From positions 1,326,967 to 1,339,108 of the forward strand of contig CP070725.1 in NCBI GenBank assembly GCA_020350845.1: DNA of 12,142 nt, given 5' to 3'. How positions within the stretch are numbered: position 1 is the first letter of the stretch; every line of letters begins with the position of its first letter. Source of the DNA: Candidatus Bipolaricaulota bacterium. GTDB taxonomy: Bacteria; Bipolaricaulota; Bipolaricaulia; UBA7950; UBA9294. The notes beneath the pieces are model-generated. The model was not told the DNA's origin. It saw only the letters and a program-made list of their open reading frames with translations, and ran no database searches. Of this stretch, positions 6,099-12,142 are shown piece after piece. Both the position numbers and the translations under genes were made by a program.

Positions 6099-6133
6099 GC
6101 CGTAGGGGGAGGCCTGGGCCTCCCCCCTACGGC
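6099..6133. repeat. Long GC-rich palindrome (16-bp stem with one bulge)
   Basis: GCCGTAGGGGGAGGCC (6099-6114) pairs with GGCCTCCCCCCTACGGC (6117-6133), with one extra C on the right arm. On the minus strand the stem is followed directly by CCTTTTCGC, so it looks like an intrinsic terminator in that direction. However, no minus-strand gene ends here: the nearest genes on that side run the other way. The GTAGGGG...CCCCTAC arms resemble a widespread class of intergenic palindromic repeats, from memory, so a dispersed repeat is the favoured reading. Confidence 0.55.
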
Positions 6134-6275
6134 ATGCACCGGGTGGTGCTGGCTGTCTGTGGAGGATCATAGACATGCGCCCAGCATTCGAAGAAGACAG
6201 GTGCGGCATCGCAAGGGGGCATCTGTCCCCATTCCGGCCGCCGATCCACAGTACGCGGGGCGCAGACGGGATCTC

Positions 6276-6364
6276 GGGGCAGCAGGCCCCTGGATGGGGG
6301 ACACGTGCTCAGTCCCTCTCATCCCCACCGCGTCTGGAGGCGTCGCGAGCGGCCGGTGCCTCCA
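6276..6364 (+). promoter_or_regulatory. Tandem hairpins ahead of the D-cysteine desulfhydrase gene
   Basis: Three inverted repeats follow one another. GGGGC/GCCCC (6276-6280 with 6286-6290) has a 5-base loop. GATGGGGGAC (6293-6302) pairs with GTCCCTCTCATC (6312-6323) with two single-base bulges. TGGAGGC/GCCTCCA (6335-6341 with 6358-6364) is a perfect 7-bp stem with a 16-base loop. The last ends 40 bases before the ATG at 6405. If transcribed, this is a structured leader. I do not recognise a known riboswitch class. High GC content makes chance stems common, so confidence is modest. Confidence 0.33.
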
Positions 6365-6404
6365 CGAGGGGTGGCGATTCGGGTAGTCTCACGCGGGAGG
6401 TGCG

Positions 6405-7433
6405 ATGGCGATCGGGAAGCTTCCGCGCGTACGCCTGGGGGAATTCCCCACACCGATGCAGCCGCTGGAGAACCTCTCGCGGGTCCTCGGCGGTCCGCGG
6501 CTGTTCATCAAGCGAGACGACCTCTCCGGCCTAGGACTGGGCGGCAACAAGCTGCGCAAGCTCGAATTCGCTCTTGCGGACGCTCGTGCGCAGGGCGCCA
6601 CCGCGCTGCTCACCGTTGGGGGCGTGCAGAGCAACCACACGCGTCTGACGATCGCCGCGGGGAATCGACTCGGCCTCAAGACCTTTCTCCTGTTGCGCGG
6701 GGAGAAGCCCGATCGGGCGAGCGGCAATCTGCTGATCGACGAGATCCTCGGCGCCGAGGAGATCCGGTTCGTTCCCGGGCTGGTCCAGGTGACGCGAGAG
6801 AAGGTCTCGCCCGCGATCGAGGAGGCCGTCGGGGCGTGGCTCGAGGAGCTTCGCGGCAAGGGGGAAAGGCCCTACTACATCCCCAACGGCTGCGCTCCGC
6901 TCCACGGGGCGATCGGCTACGCCGGCTGTGTCCTCGAGATGGTCGAGCAGCTACGCGATGCTGACTGCACGGCGGATGCGGTCGTCGCTGCCTGCGGCAC
7001 ATCGAGCACCCAGACCGGGCTCATCGTCGGTGCTGCCCTCTTCGCGCACGGTGAGCTCAACGTCCACGGGATCAGCGTGGCCGGGTCGGCCGCGGATCTC
7101 GTGCATCGAATTACCGGCCAGCTCCGCGATGCCTGGAAGGCTCTCGATCTCCCCTCGCCTCCTCCCGAGGACCGAATCATCGTCCACGACGCCTTCGTCG
7201 GAGAGGGCTACGGGCTTCCCACCGAGGGGATGCGCGAAGCGGTGCGTCTCGTCGCGCGGGCGGAGGGGATCGTTCTCGATCCGGTGTACACGGGAAAGGC
7301 GATGGCCGGCCTCATCGACCTCATTCGGACCGGGCGGTTCCGCTCCGACGCGGTGGTCGTCTTCCTCCATACCGGTGGCGCGCCCGGGCTGTTCGCGAAG
7401 GAGCACGAAGGGACGTTCTCCTCGCAGTCCTAG
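6405..7433 (+). CDS. dcyD: D-cysteine desulfhydrase (PLP-dependent, ACC-deaminase family)
   Basis: The 342-residue product is a fold-type II PLP enzyme. D-cysteine desulfhydrase converts D-cysteine to pyruvate, ammonia and sulfide in the cytoplasm. GGNKLRKLEF carries the Schiff-base lysine K49, QSNHTR (75-80) holds the catalytic serine/asparagine region, and GTSSTQTG is the phosphate-binding loop. Two positions separate this enzyme from ACC deaminase: the residue after DPVY is Thr (T296) rather than Glu, and the last motif is HTGG (T323) rather than HLGG. Both favour D-cysteine desulfhydrase, and DPVYTGKAMAGLID matches what I recall of E. coli DcyD. The start is fixed by GGGAGG four bases upstream. 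It shares its stop tetramer CTAG with the convergent P1 peptidase. The substrate could be another D-amino acid. Confidence 0.9.
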   Translation: MAIGKLPRVRLGEFPTPMQPLENLSRVLGGPRLFIKRDDLSGLGLGGNKLRKLEFALADARAQGATALLTVGGVQSNHTRLTIAAGNRLGLKTFLLLRGEKPDRASGNLLIDEILGAEEIRFVPGLVQVTREKVSPAIEEAVGAWLEELRGKGERPYYIPNGCAPLHGAIGYAGCVLEMVEQLRDADCTADAVVAACGTSSTQTGLIVGAALFAHGELNVHGISVAGSAADLVHRITGQLRDAWKALDLPSPPPEDRIIVHDAFVGEGYGLPTEGMREAVRLVARAEGIVLDPVYTGKAMAGLIDLIRTGRFRSDAVVVFLHTGGAPGLFAKEHEGTFSSQS

Positions 7434-8503
7434 GCGGCGCGGGAGGCGCCGACGAGGGCAAGAACGGACGGCCGCGGCAGGGCGGGGCACGGACGTCCGT
7501 CGTGGCCCACGGTCGGGGTCGCGGCGAAGAGCGCGGACAGGATCGCCTCCTCCGTCGCCTCAACGACAGCGAGGAAGGCATCGTCCAGAGCCTCCGCTAC
7601 GTCATTGGGGGCTTGCCTCGGGAGGTCGCCGGTGTCTTTGTGAGGCACGCGCTTCGCCGTGCTGAAGGCGAGCGCGAACTCACCGCTCGTGCCGTCACAG
7701 GTTCCGCCGGTGCGGGCGATCCCCACGGCGACGCGTCGCGCGAGGCGGCTCAGTTGGCGAGCGTCGCAGGGGAGATCGGTCGCAACGAGGACCACGATCG
7801 ATCCGCCCGTGGACCGGCCTCGCGCGCACGGGCCGGGGAGCGTCTCTCCGACGGGAACACCGCGGATCGTGAGCTGGTCGGCGCGCCCGAAGTTGGGAAG
7901 CGCGAGGACGCCGAGTGCGTAGCGATTCTCCCCGCGACGGACGAATCGTGAGGCGGTGCCCACGCCGCTCTTCCAGCCGAACGCCGTCATGCCTGTCCCC
8001 GCTCCCACGCAGCCTTCCGCGGCCGGGTCGCTGCTCGCGCCGTCGAGGGCAGCCCGGACATGGTGCTCGTCGACCGCTCGGGCGCGGATGTGATTCAACT
8101 GACTGTCGTTGCATTCCGCGACGACGGGGTTGATCGAGAGGATCGGATCCTCGGGGCGGTCGAAGCGCTCGAGCATCCACCCCGTCACGGCGTCCCATGC
8201 GGTCCCCACGCCGAGGGTGTTGGTGAGGACGATCGGCGATTCGATCAGACCGAGCTCGTGAATCTGGGCGAGGCCGGTCATCTTGCCGTAGCCGTTGATC
8301 ACGGCCGCGGCTGCGGGGAGCTTCTCGCGGTAGAGGTCTCCGTCGTGAGGCAGGACGGCGGTCACACCGGTGCACACCCCGTCATCTTCGGCGACGATCG
8401 TCTCGTGTCCGACCTGCACACCGGGGACGTCCGTGATGCAGTTCGCGGGACCGGGCGCGCCGCTGCCGATGCACAGGCCGTGGTCCTTCCGCAGTCGCGA
8501 CAT
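7430..8503 (-). CDS. P1-family (DmpA-like) aminopeptidase, self-processing
   Basis: The 357-residue product matches the DmpA/P1 family: N-terminal nucleophile-like aminopeptidases that cleave themselves into two chains and release N-terminal residues, including D-amino acids or beta-peptides in some members. Landmarks are ITDVPGVQVGH near the start, NTLGVGTAWDAVTGW (about 95-109), ECNDSQLNHI (130-139), LPNFG (202-206), and the processing site GGS (233-235) within STGGSIVVLVATDLP. S235 is the expected new N-terminal nucleophile. Length is normal for the precursor, and no signal peptide is seen. The ATG at 8503 lies two bases after the stop of the racemase-family gene and has no ribosome binding site of its own, so translational coupling is likely. 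D-specificity is an inference from neighbours. Confidence 0.88.
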   Translation of the reverse strand: MSRLRKDHGLCIGSGAPGPANCITDVPGVQVGHETIVAEDDGVCTGVTAVLPHDGDLYREKLPAAAAVINGYGKMTGLAQIHELGLIESPIVLTNTLGVGTAWDAVTGWMLERFDRPEDPILSINPVVAECNDSQLNHIRARAVDEHHVRAALDGASSDPAAEGCVGAGTGMTAFGWKSGVGTASRFVRRGENRYALGVLALPNFGRADQLTIRGVPVGETLPGPCARGRSTGGSIVVLVATDLPCDARQLSRLARRVAVGIARTGGTCDGTSGEFALAFSTAKRVPHKDTGDLPRQAPNDVAEALDDAFLAVVEATEEAILSALFAATPTVGHDGRPCPALPRPSVLALVGASRAA

Positions 8504-8505
8504 GC

Positions 8506-9246
8506 CTAGGGGGTCTCTGTCAGCGTCACGCCGACCCGCGCCACGGTCCGTCGTGTGAGGATGTCGAGGGAGTCGAAGACAGGGACCGGGACGGCGTCAC
8601 ACGGGAAAACGAGCGGGATCTCCGTGCACCCAAGGATGAGCCCTACGGCGCCCTCTGCAATGAGGTGGTGCGCGATCGTCCTCAAGGCGTCACGGGGTGC
8701 GTCCCGCTCCCCCGCCTTGATCCGAGAGATCGCTCCCATGACTTCATCCTGCTCGGCTTCCGCCGGGTGCAGCACGGTGAGCCCGGTCACTTCGAGCGCG
8801 CGGTCGTAGACGGCGCTGCGCACAGTCCCGGTGGAGGCGAGGAGACCGACGACCGCACCGCGGGGCAGCACGTTCGATGCCGCCCGGGCCGTCTCGCGGA
8901 TCATGTCCACGATGGGAACCTCCACATCCAGCCGGAGGTCATCGATCCAGACGTGGGCGGTATTGCACGGGATGGCGATCAGATCGGCGCCGGCGGCGAC
9001 GAGCCGGGCGATGCCCGCACGCATGGCTGGGACCGGGCTCTCGCCACCGTCGAGCAGCGCTGCCGTGCGATCGGGAATCGCAGGATCGGCATCGATGATG
9101 ACGTGGAGGTGGTCCTGATCACGATGCGCGGCGGTGAGGTCGATGAGACGGGTGTAGAACGCCGCCGTCGCCTCCGGGCCCATGCCCCCGAGGATCCCGA
9201 TGATCGGCCTGCGATCCTCTTCCGGCGGAGCTGTGGCGTCGGTCAT
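8506..9246 (-). CDS. Aspartate/glutamate racemase family protein
   Basis: From the ATG at 9246 the product is 246 residues, normal for PLP-independent amino-acid racemases of the RacD/RacX type. These interconvert L and D forms using two cysteines as acid and base. Both are present: the cysteine in IPCNTAH and the one in LGCTEIPL. The N-terminal IIGILGGMGPEATAAFYTRL is the family signature. Substrate cannot be read from sequence, and aspartate, glutamate or broad specificity are all possible. No ribosome binding site precedes this ATG or the alternative GTG at 9273. A promoter-like pair places the transcription start almost at the ATG, suggesting a leaderless message. It is followed after two bases by the P1 peptidase gene, so the two form an operon, possibly continuing from nfnAB. 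Confidence 0.87.
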   Translation of the reverse strand: MTDATAPPEEDRRPIIGILGGMGPEATAAFYTRLIDLTAAHRDQDHLHVIIDADPAIPDRTAALLDGGESPVPAMRAGIARLVAAGADLIAIPCNTAHVWIDDLRLDVEVPIVDMIRETARAASNVLPRGAVVGLLASTGTVRSAVYDRALEVTGLTVLHPAEAEQDEVMGAISRIKAGERDAPRDALRTIAHHLIAEGAVGLILGCTEIPLVFPCDAVPVPVFDSLDILTRRTVARVGVTLTETP

Positions 9247-9254
9247 GGCGCTCG

Positions 9255-9283
9255 ATGCTACGGCGCCGCTCACGATCGGACAA
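9255..9283 (-). promoter_or_regulatory. Predicted promoter giving a leaderless racemase transcript
   Basis: On the minus strand, TTGTCC (9283-9278) and TAGCAT (9260-9255) are spaced by exactly 17 bp, each matching four of six consensus positions. The -10 box ends only eight bases before the ATG at 9246, so transcription should start at or next to the start codon. This agrees with the absence of a ribosome binding site. Identified by eye. Confidence 0.42.
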
Positions 9284-9302
9284 CGGTGAGGCGAGGGTGC
9301 GT

Positions 9303-10682
9303 CTACGCCTGGAGAAGGCGGTCGATCGCTTCGGCGGCGCGCTTGCCCGCGCCCATCGCTTCGATCACGGTGGCCGCGCCGGTGACGATGTCCCCCCCGG
9401 CATAGACTCCGGGCAGGTTGGTGGCTCCTGTCTCGGCATCCGCCACGATGTTTCCTCGGCGGTCGACGTCGAGGCCGTCCGTGGAGCGAAGGATGAGCGG
9501 GTGGGGCCCGTTGCCCACGGCGATGATCGCCGTCTCGGCGCGCAGCGTGAACTCCGAGCCCTCCAGCGGGATCGGCCGACGCCGTCCGGATCCGTCCGGC
9601 TCACCGAGCTCCATCCGGAGGCACTCCATCTCATGGATCGTTCCGTTCTCCCCGGAGAACCGAATCGGTTGGGTGAGCAGACGGAACTGCACGCCCTCTT
9701 CCTTCGCGTGTTCCACCTCTTCGGCACGCGCGGGGAGCTCGGCCTCGCTGCGACGATAGACGATCGTCGACTCGCGCGCTCCGAGGCGGAGGGCCGTGCG
9801 CGCTGCATCCATCGCGACGTTGCCGCCACCGACGGTGACGACGCGCTCCCCGACACGGATCGGGGTGTCGGTCTCCGGGAAGCGATAGGCGCGCATGAGG
9901 TTCGTGCGGGTGAGGAACTCGTTGGCGGAGTACACCCCGCCGAGGTGCTCGCCGGGGACGCCGAGGAACCGCGGGAGGCCGGCGCCGGTGCCGATGAAGG
10001 CGGCGTCGAACTGCCCGTCGAGAAGCTCGCGAATCGTGTGCGTGCGGCCGATGACCTGATTGACCTTGATCTCGACGCCGAGTGCGCGAAGGGCGTCGAC
10101 TTCCCTCTTGACGATCGCCTTGGGAAGGCGGAACTCGGGGATTCCGTAGACGAGCACTCCGCCCGCCGCATGGAGAAGCTCGAACACGGTCACGGCGTGA
10201 CCGCGACGGCGGAGCTCCCCGGCCGCAGTCAGCCCCGCGGGACCGGCGCCGATCACCGCCACGCAGTGGCCGCTGTCGGGCGCGACGGAGGGAGAAACGG
10301 CTTCGTGCTGCTCTTCCCAGTCGGCGCAGAAGCGCTCCAGCCTTCCGATGGCGACCGGCTCGAAGCGCTTTCCGAGGGTGCACACGCCCTGGCACTGCGT
10401 CTCCTGAGGGCAGACGCGGCCACAGACCGCGGGAAGGGCATTCGCCTCGCGGATCGTCGCCACGGCCGCAGCGATGTCGCGTTCCTTGACCCGGGCGATG
10501 AACCGGGGGATGTCGATGCGCACCGGGCAGCCCGCGATGCACGGCGCCTCCGGGCACTGCAGACAGCGCTCCGCCTCGGCGATCGCCTCGTCCTCGGAGT
10601 AGCCGAGGGGCACTTCGTCGAAGTTGCCGACGCGGACGGCAGGGTCCTGCTGGCGCATCGGCGTCTGCTCGCGAGCGATCAC
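9303..10682 (-). CDS. nfnB: NfnB: NADPH-binding large subunit of ferredoxin:NADP oxidoreductase (GltD-like)
   Basis: The 459-residue flavoprotein has GltD-family architecture. Cysteines C40, C43, C48, C52 (CLQCPEAPCIAGC) and C87, C91, C97, C101 form two [4Fe-4S] sites. An FAD motif VAVIGAGPAG lies at 141-150, a nucleotide motif VGGGNVAMDAAR at 283-294, and the terminal GVYAGGDIVTGAATVIEAMG is the second FAD signature. In Nfn the enzyme couples ferredoxin, NADH and NADP reduction by flavin-based electron bifurcation. It could be labelled GltD or GltA, but no large glutamate synthase subunit is adjacent and nfnA precedes it, so NfnB is favoured. The GTG start at 10682 overlaps the nfnA stop in GTGA, with GAGAGGA upstream. 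An ATG eight codons later is an alternative. Confidence 0.88.
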   Translation of the reverse strand: MIAREQTPMRQQDPAVRVGNFDEVPLGYSEDEAIAEAERCLQCPEAPCIAGCPVRIDIPRFIARVKERDIAAAVATIREANALPAVCGRVCPQETQCQGVCTLGKRFEPVAIGRLERFCADWEEQHEAVSPSVAPDSGHCVAVIGAGPAGLTAAGELRRRGHAVTVFELLHAAGGVLVYGIPEFRLPKAIVKREVDALRALGVEIKVNQVIGRTHTIRELLDGQFDAAFIGTGAGLPRFLGVPGEHLGGVYSANEFLTRTNLMRAYRFPETDTPIRVGERVVTVGGGNVAMDAARTALRLGARESTIVYRRSEAELPARAEEVEHAKEEGVQFRLLTQPIRFSGENGTIHEMECLRMELGEPDGSGRRRPIPLEGSEFTLRAETAIIAVGNGPHPLILRSTDGLDVDRRGNIVADAETGATNLPGVYAGGDIVTGAATVIEAMGAGKRAAEAIDRLLQA

Positions 10683-11533
10683 TGGTCGCGTTCCTCTCCG
10701 ACCGGGTTCCGCATCTTGTATCGCTCGAGGGAACAGGCCTCATCCTCGCAATACAGCGCCTGCCGCGACATGAGAAGATCGAAGTTGACCTCGTGAGCGT
10801 CGAACTCCGGTCCGTCGACGCAGGCGAACTTCGCCGCCCCCGCGACCTCGACCCGGCAGCCTCCGCACATCCCCGTCCCGTCGATCATCACCGAGTTGAT
10901 GCTGACGATCGTCTTGACGCCGAACGGGCGGGTGGTCTCGGCGCAGACCTTCATCATGATCGCCGGGCCGATCGCCCATACGCGGTCGACCGACAGACCC
11001 GATTCGAGGATCTCCCGGAGCTTGTCGCTGACGAAGCCCCGATCTCCGGCCGAGCCGTCGTCGGTCATCACATGGAGCTCGTCACAGGCGTTCCGCATGG
11101 GCTCCTCGTAGAAGAGGTGCTCTTGGGAACGTGCGCCGATGATGCCGATGACACGGTTGCCCGCTTCGCGCAGCGCACGCGCGATCGGGAAGAGCGGCGC
11201 GATGCCGACGCCGCCCCCCACGCAGATCACCGTGCCGAAGCGCTCGATCTCGCTCGCCTCACCGAGCGGGCCGACGACATCGAGAATGCCGTCTCCTACG
11301 CCGAATCGATCGCCCATCTCGAGCGTGGTCTTGCCCACTTCCTGGACGACGACGGTGATCCCTCCCGTCGCGTCGTCGGTATCGACAATCGTCAGGGGAA
11401 TGCGCTCGCCGTCTTCGTGGAGACGGATGACGAGGAACTGCCCCGGTCGTGCGGCCCGCGCGACTTCGGGCGCCTCCACGATGTACTCACGAATCGCCGG
11501 TCCGACCGTCTCCTTGGACAGGATGCGGTACAT
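10679..11533 (-). CDS. nfnA: NfnA: FAD/[2Fe-2S] NADH-binding subunit of ferredoxin:NADP oxidoreductase
   Basis: The 284-residue product belongs to the sulfide/dihydroorotate dehydrogenase-like FAD/NAD-binding family. An N-terminal flavin-binding barrel includes RIPLTIVD (44-51). VICVGGGVGIAPLFPIAR (102-119) is the pyridine-nucleotide loop. The [2Fe-2S] ligands are D218, C223, C226 and C238 in D-x4-C-x2-C-x11-C spacing, the Asp plus three Cys arrangement known from Nfn and related sulfide dehydrogenases. The C-terminal FDLLMSRQALYC segment is also typical. With NfnB it forms the soluble bifurcating complex. AGGAGG precedes the ATG at 11533 by eight bases, and a good promoter lies about 50 bp upstream. 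The four-base overlap with nfnB implies coupled translation in equal amounts. PyrK-like or hydrogenase-gamma alternatives are less likely given the partner. Confidence 0.88.
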   Translation of the reverse strand: MYRILSKETVGPAIREYIVEAPEVARAARPGQFLVIRLHEDGERIPLTIVDTDDATGGITVVVQEVGKTTLEMGDRFGVGDGILDVVGPLGEASEIERFGTVICVGGGVGIAPLFPIARALREAGNRVIGIIGARSQEHLFYEEPMRNACDELHVMTDDGSAGDRGFVSDKLREILESGLSVDRVWAIGPAIMMKVCAETTRPFGVKTIVSINSVMIDGTGMCGGCRVEVAGAAKFACVDGPEFDAHEVNFDLLMSRQALYCEDEACSLERYKMRNPVGEERDQ

Positions 11534-11580
11534 CGCAAGGGCCTCCTCTCGAGATCCACAGAACGCGGCTGCTGACGGCG

Positions 11581-11609
11581 ATTATCGGGGGGTGCGGGGC
11601 GGCTCGCAA
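11581..11609 (-). promoter_or_regulatory. Predicted promoter of the nfnAB operon
   Basis: On the minus strand, TTGCGA (11609-11604) and GATAAT (11586-11581) are spaced by 17 bp. GATAAT matches five of six positions of the -10 consensus, making this the best promoter match in the window. The leader would be about 40 bases and includes AGGAGG. Identified by eye. Confidence 0.5.
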
Positions 11610-11659
11610 TGCGTCGCTCGCACCGGTGGGGTCAGGGGCTAGAATGGGTGAGGACGGAT

Positions 11660-12142
11660 ATGCACTACTACGTGGAGAGCGACGGCCATCTGTACCTCGT
11701 CCGTCGGGAAGGGCATTGGGACCTCCCCAGGGAGGAGGAGATCCCGTTCCCGATCACGGAGATCGCGCCGCTTGCCACCGACGAGACCATCGTCTTCTGC
11801 TTCCCGGCGCTGCCTTCCCATCCCCGTACATGGCCGTCCAAGGACGCGGTCGCGAGCGACCCAGAGGTCAGCGAGCGGGTGCGCGCCGCCGTTCACGCGA
11901 CGATGCCCCGTGTCGTGGTCGAGGGGCTGTGCATGCGTGCGGATCGGTCGCTCCTCCTCGTGAAAGGGAGCCGGGGATACACCGCCGGCCGCTGGTCGCT
12001 TCCCGGAGGCTTCCTCCGCTTCGGGGAACGGCCGGAAGAGGGTATGGCGCGCGAGCTACGGGAGGAGCTGGGGGTCGCCGGGCGCGTGGGCCGGCTTCTC
12101 CTGTCCACCGCGCGTCTTGGGGTACGGAGTCGCCTGCACTGG
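11660..12142 (+). CDS. Nudix hydrolase (3' end outside window)
   Basis: The frame is open from the ATG at 11660 to the window edge, giving 161 residues without a stop. GTGAGGA five bases upstream supports this start. An earlier ATG at 11644 is in another frame and reads poorly. A complete Nudix box lies at residues 117-139 (G117, E123, R131, E132, E135, E136, G138), preceded by WSLPGG, so the metal site for pyrophosphate cleavage is intact. An N-terminal domain of about 80 residues (MHYYVESDGHLYLVRREGHW onward) precedes the catalytic domain. I do not recognise it; it is not the NudC zinc-finger layout. The substrate, a nucleoside diphosphate linked to some other moiety, is unknown. It is divergent from nfnA; TAGAAT at 11640-11645 could be its -10 box, but no clear -35 box is visible. 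Confidence 0.88.
   Translation, partial: MHYYVESDGHLYLVRREGHWDLPREEEIPFPITEIAPLATDETIVFCFPALPSHPRTWPSKDAVASDPEVSERVRAAVHATMPRVVVEGLCMRADRSLLLVKGSRGYTAGRWSLPGGFLRFGERPEEGMARELREELGVAGRVGRLLLSTARLGVRSRLHW

Larger units (their letters stand above)
5786..6404. other. 619-bp gene-free region rich in inverted repeats
   Basis: No open frame here reads like protein. The two plus-strand frames at 6039-6386 and from 6175 are arginine, glycine and proline rich and lack ribosome binding sites. The region contains an imperfect hairpin at 5834-5865, a long GC-rich palindrome at 6099-6133, and three consecutive hairpins between 6276 and 6364 just ahead of the D-cysteine desulfhydrase. A locally AT-richer patch at about 6005-6080 could hold promoters (TACAAT on the minus strand at 6057-6052), but no convincing -35 partner is visible. 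No tRNA, SRP, RNase P or tmRNA signature was recognised. Confidence 0.5.

Noticed and set aside
6039..6386. 115-codon open frame in the gene-free region
   Set aside because: It has no ribosome binding site, its composition is not protein-like, and it spans the large palindrome. It does not continue into any recognisable domain.
6405..7433. 1-aminocyclopropane-1-carboxylate deaminase
   Set aside because: The residue after DPVY is Thr rather than Glu, and the final motif is HTGG rather than HLGG. Both point to D-cysteine desulfhydrase.
9303..10682. Glutamate synthase small subunit (GltD)
   Set aside because: The sequence family is the same, but no large subunit is adjacent and the gene overlaps nfnA, which is the standard Nfn arrangement.
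9255..10796. 513-codon plus-strand open frame opposite nfnB
   Set aside because: It is antisense to a clear flavoprotein gene, reads as a charged low-complexity product (many E, R, D, H), and has no family motifs. Long shadow frames are expected in GC-rich coding DNA.
11644..11659. ATG at 11644 as the Nudix start
   Set aside because: It is out of frame with the Nudix box and encodes an unrelated arginine-rich sequence. The ATG at 11660 has a ribosome binding site and the right frame.

Overview
The window is GC-rich DNA, apparently chromosomal, from a diderm (outer-membrane) bacterium that probably lives anaerobically. The outer membrane is indicated by an LptD/OstA-type protein at 1826-3946. 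An anaerobic, ferredoxin-based metabolism is indicated by a tandem nfnA-nfnB pair (electron-bifurcating ferredoxin:NADP oxidoreductase) with no glutamate synthase large subunit next to it. Most genes carry a strong AGGAGG-type ribosome binding site. Several intergenic regions contain sigma70-like promoters of the form TTGnCn / 16-18 bp / TAnnAT. I cannot name the lineage. A deep-branching diderm such as Bipolaricaulota/Acetothermia would fit, but that is only a guess. I see no phage, plasmid, CRISPR, rRNA or tRNA signature.

Layout. 1-147 is the tail of an unrecognised gene, followed by a hairpin terminator. 306-458 (-) encodes a 50-residue membrane protein. 842-1312 (+) encodes a secreted protein, followed by a 13-bp perfect hairpin and then a short parvulin prolyl isomerase (ppiC, 1480-1764 +). 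Convergent to it is the LptD-like protein (1826-3946 -). The 355-bp gap 3947-4301 is occupied by a four-copy family of a roughly 22-bp motif beginning GGGGTCAGATCT, three direct and one inverted. Then come two divergently transcribed membrane proteins (4302-4706 - and 4835-5551 +) and a 60-residue zinc-ribbon protein (5603-5785 -).

5786-6404 is a 619-bp gene-free stretch rich in inverted repeats, including a GC-rich near-perfect 16-bp stem. It leads into a D-cysteine desulfhydrase (6405-7433 +). That gene converges on, and shares its CTAG stop tetramer with, a DmpA-like P1-family aminopeptidase (7430-8503 -). The peptidase is two bases downstream of an Asp/Glu racemase-family gene (8506-9246 -). 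Upstream of these are nfnB (9303-10682 -) and nfnA (10679-11533 -), which overlap by four bases. A Nudix hydrolase (11660 to the window end, +) is divergent from nfnA and truncated by the window edge.

How the genes may work together. The D-cysteine desulfhydrase, D-aminopeptidase-like P1 peptidase and amino-acid racemase suggest a small D-amino-acid/peptide handling locus. The adjacent nfnAB pair balances NADH, NADPH and reduced ferredoxin, as expected in an amino-acid or sugar fermenter. LptD, PpiC and the secreted protein form an envelope-related group on the left. The parts least explained by genes are the repeat cluster at 4024-4295 and the run of hairpins at 6099-6364.
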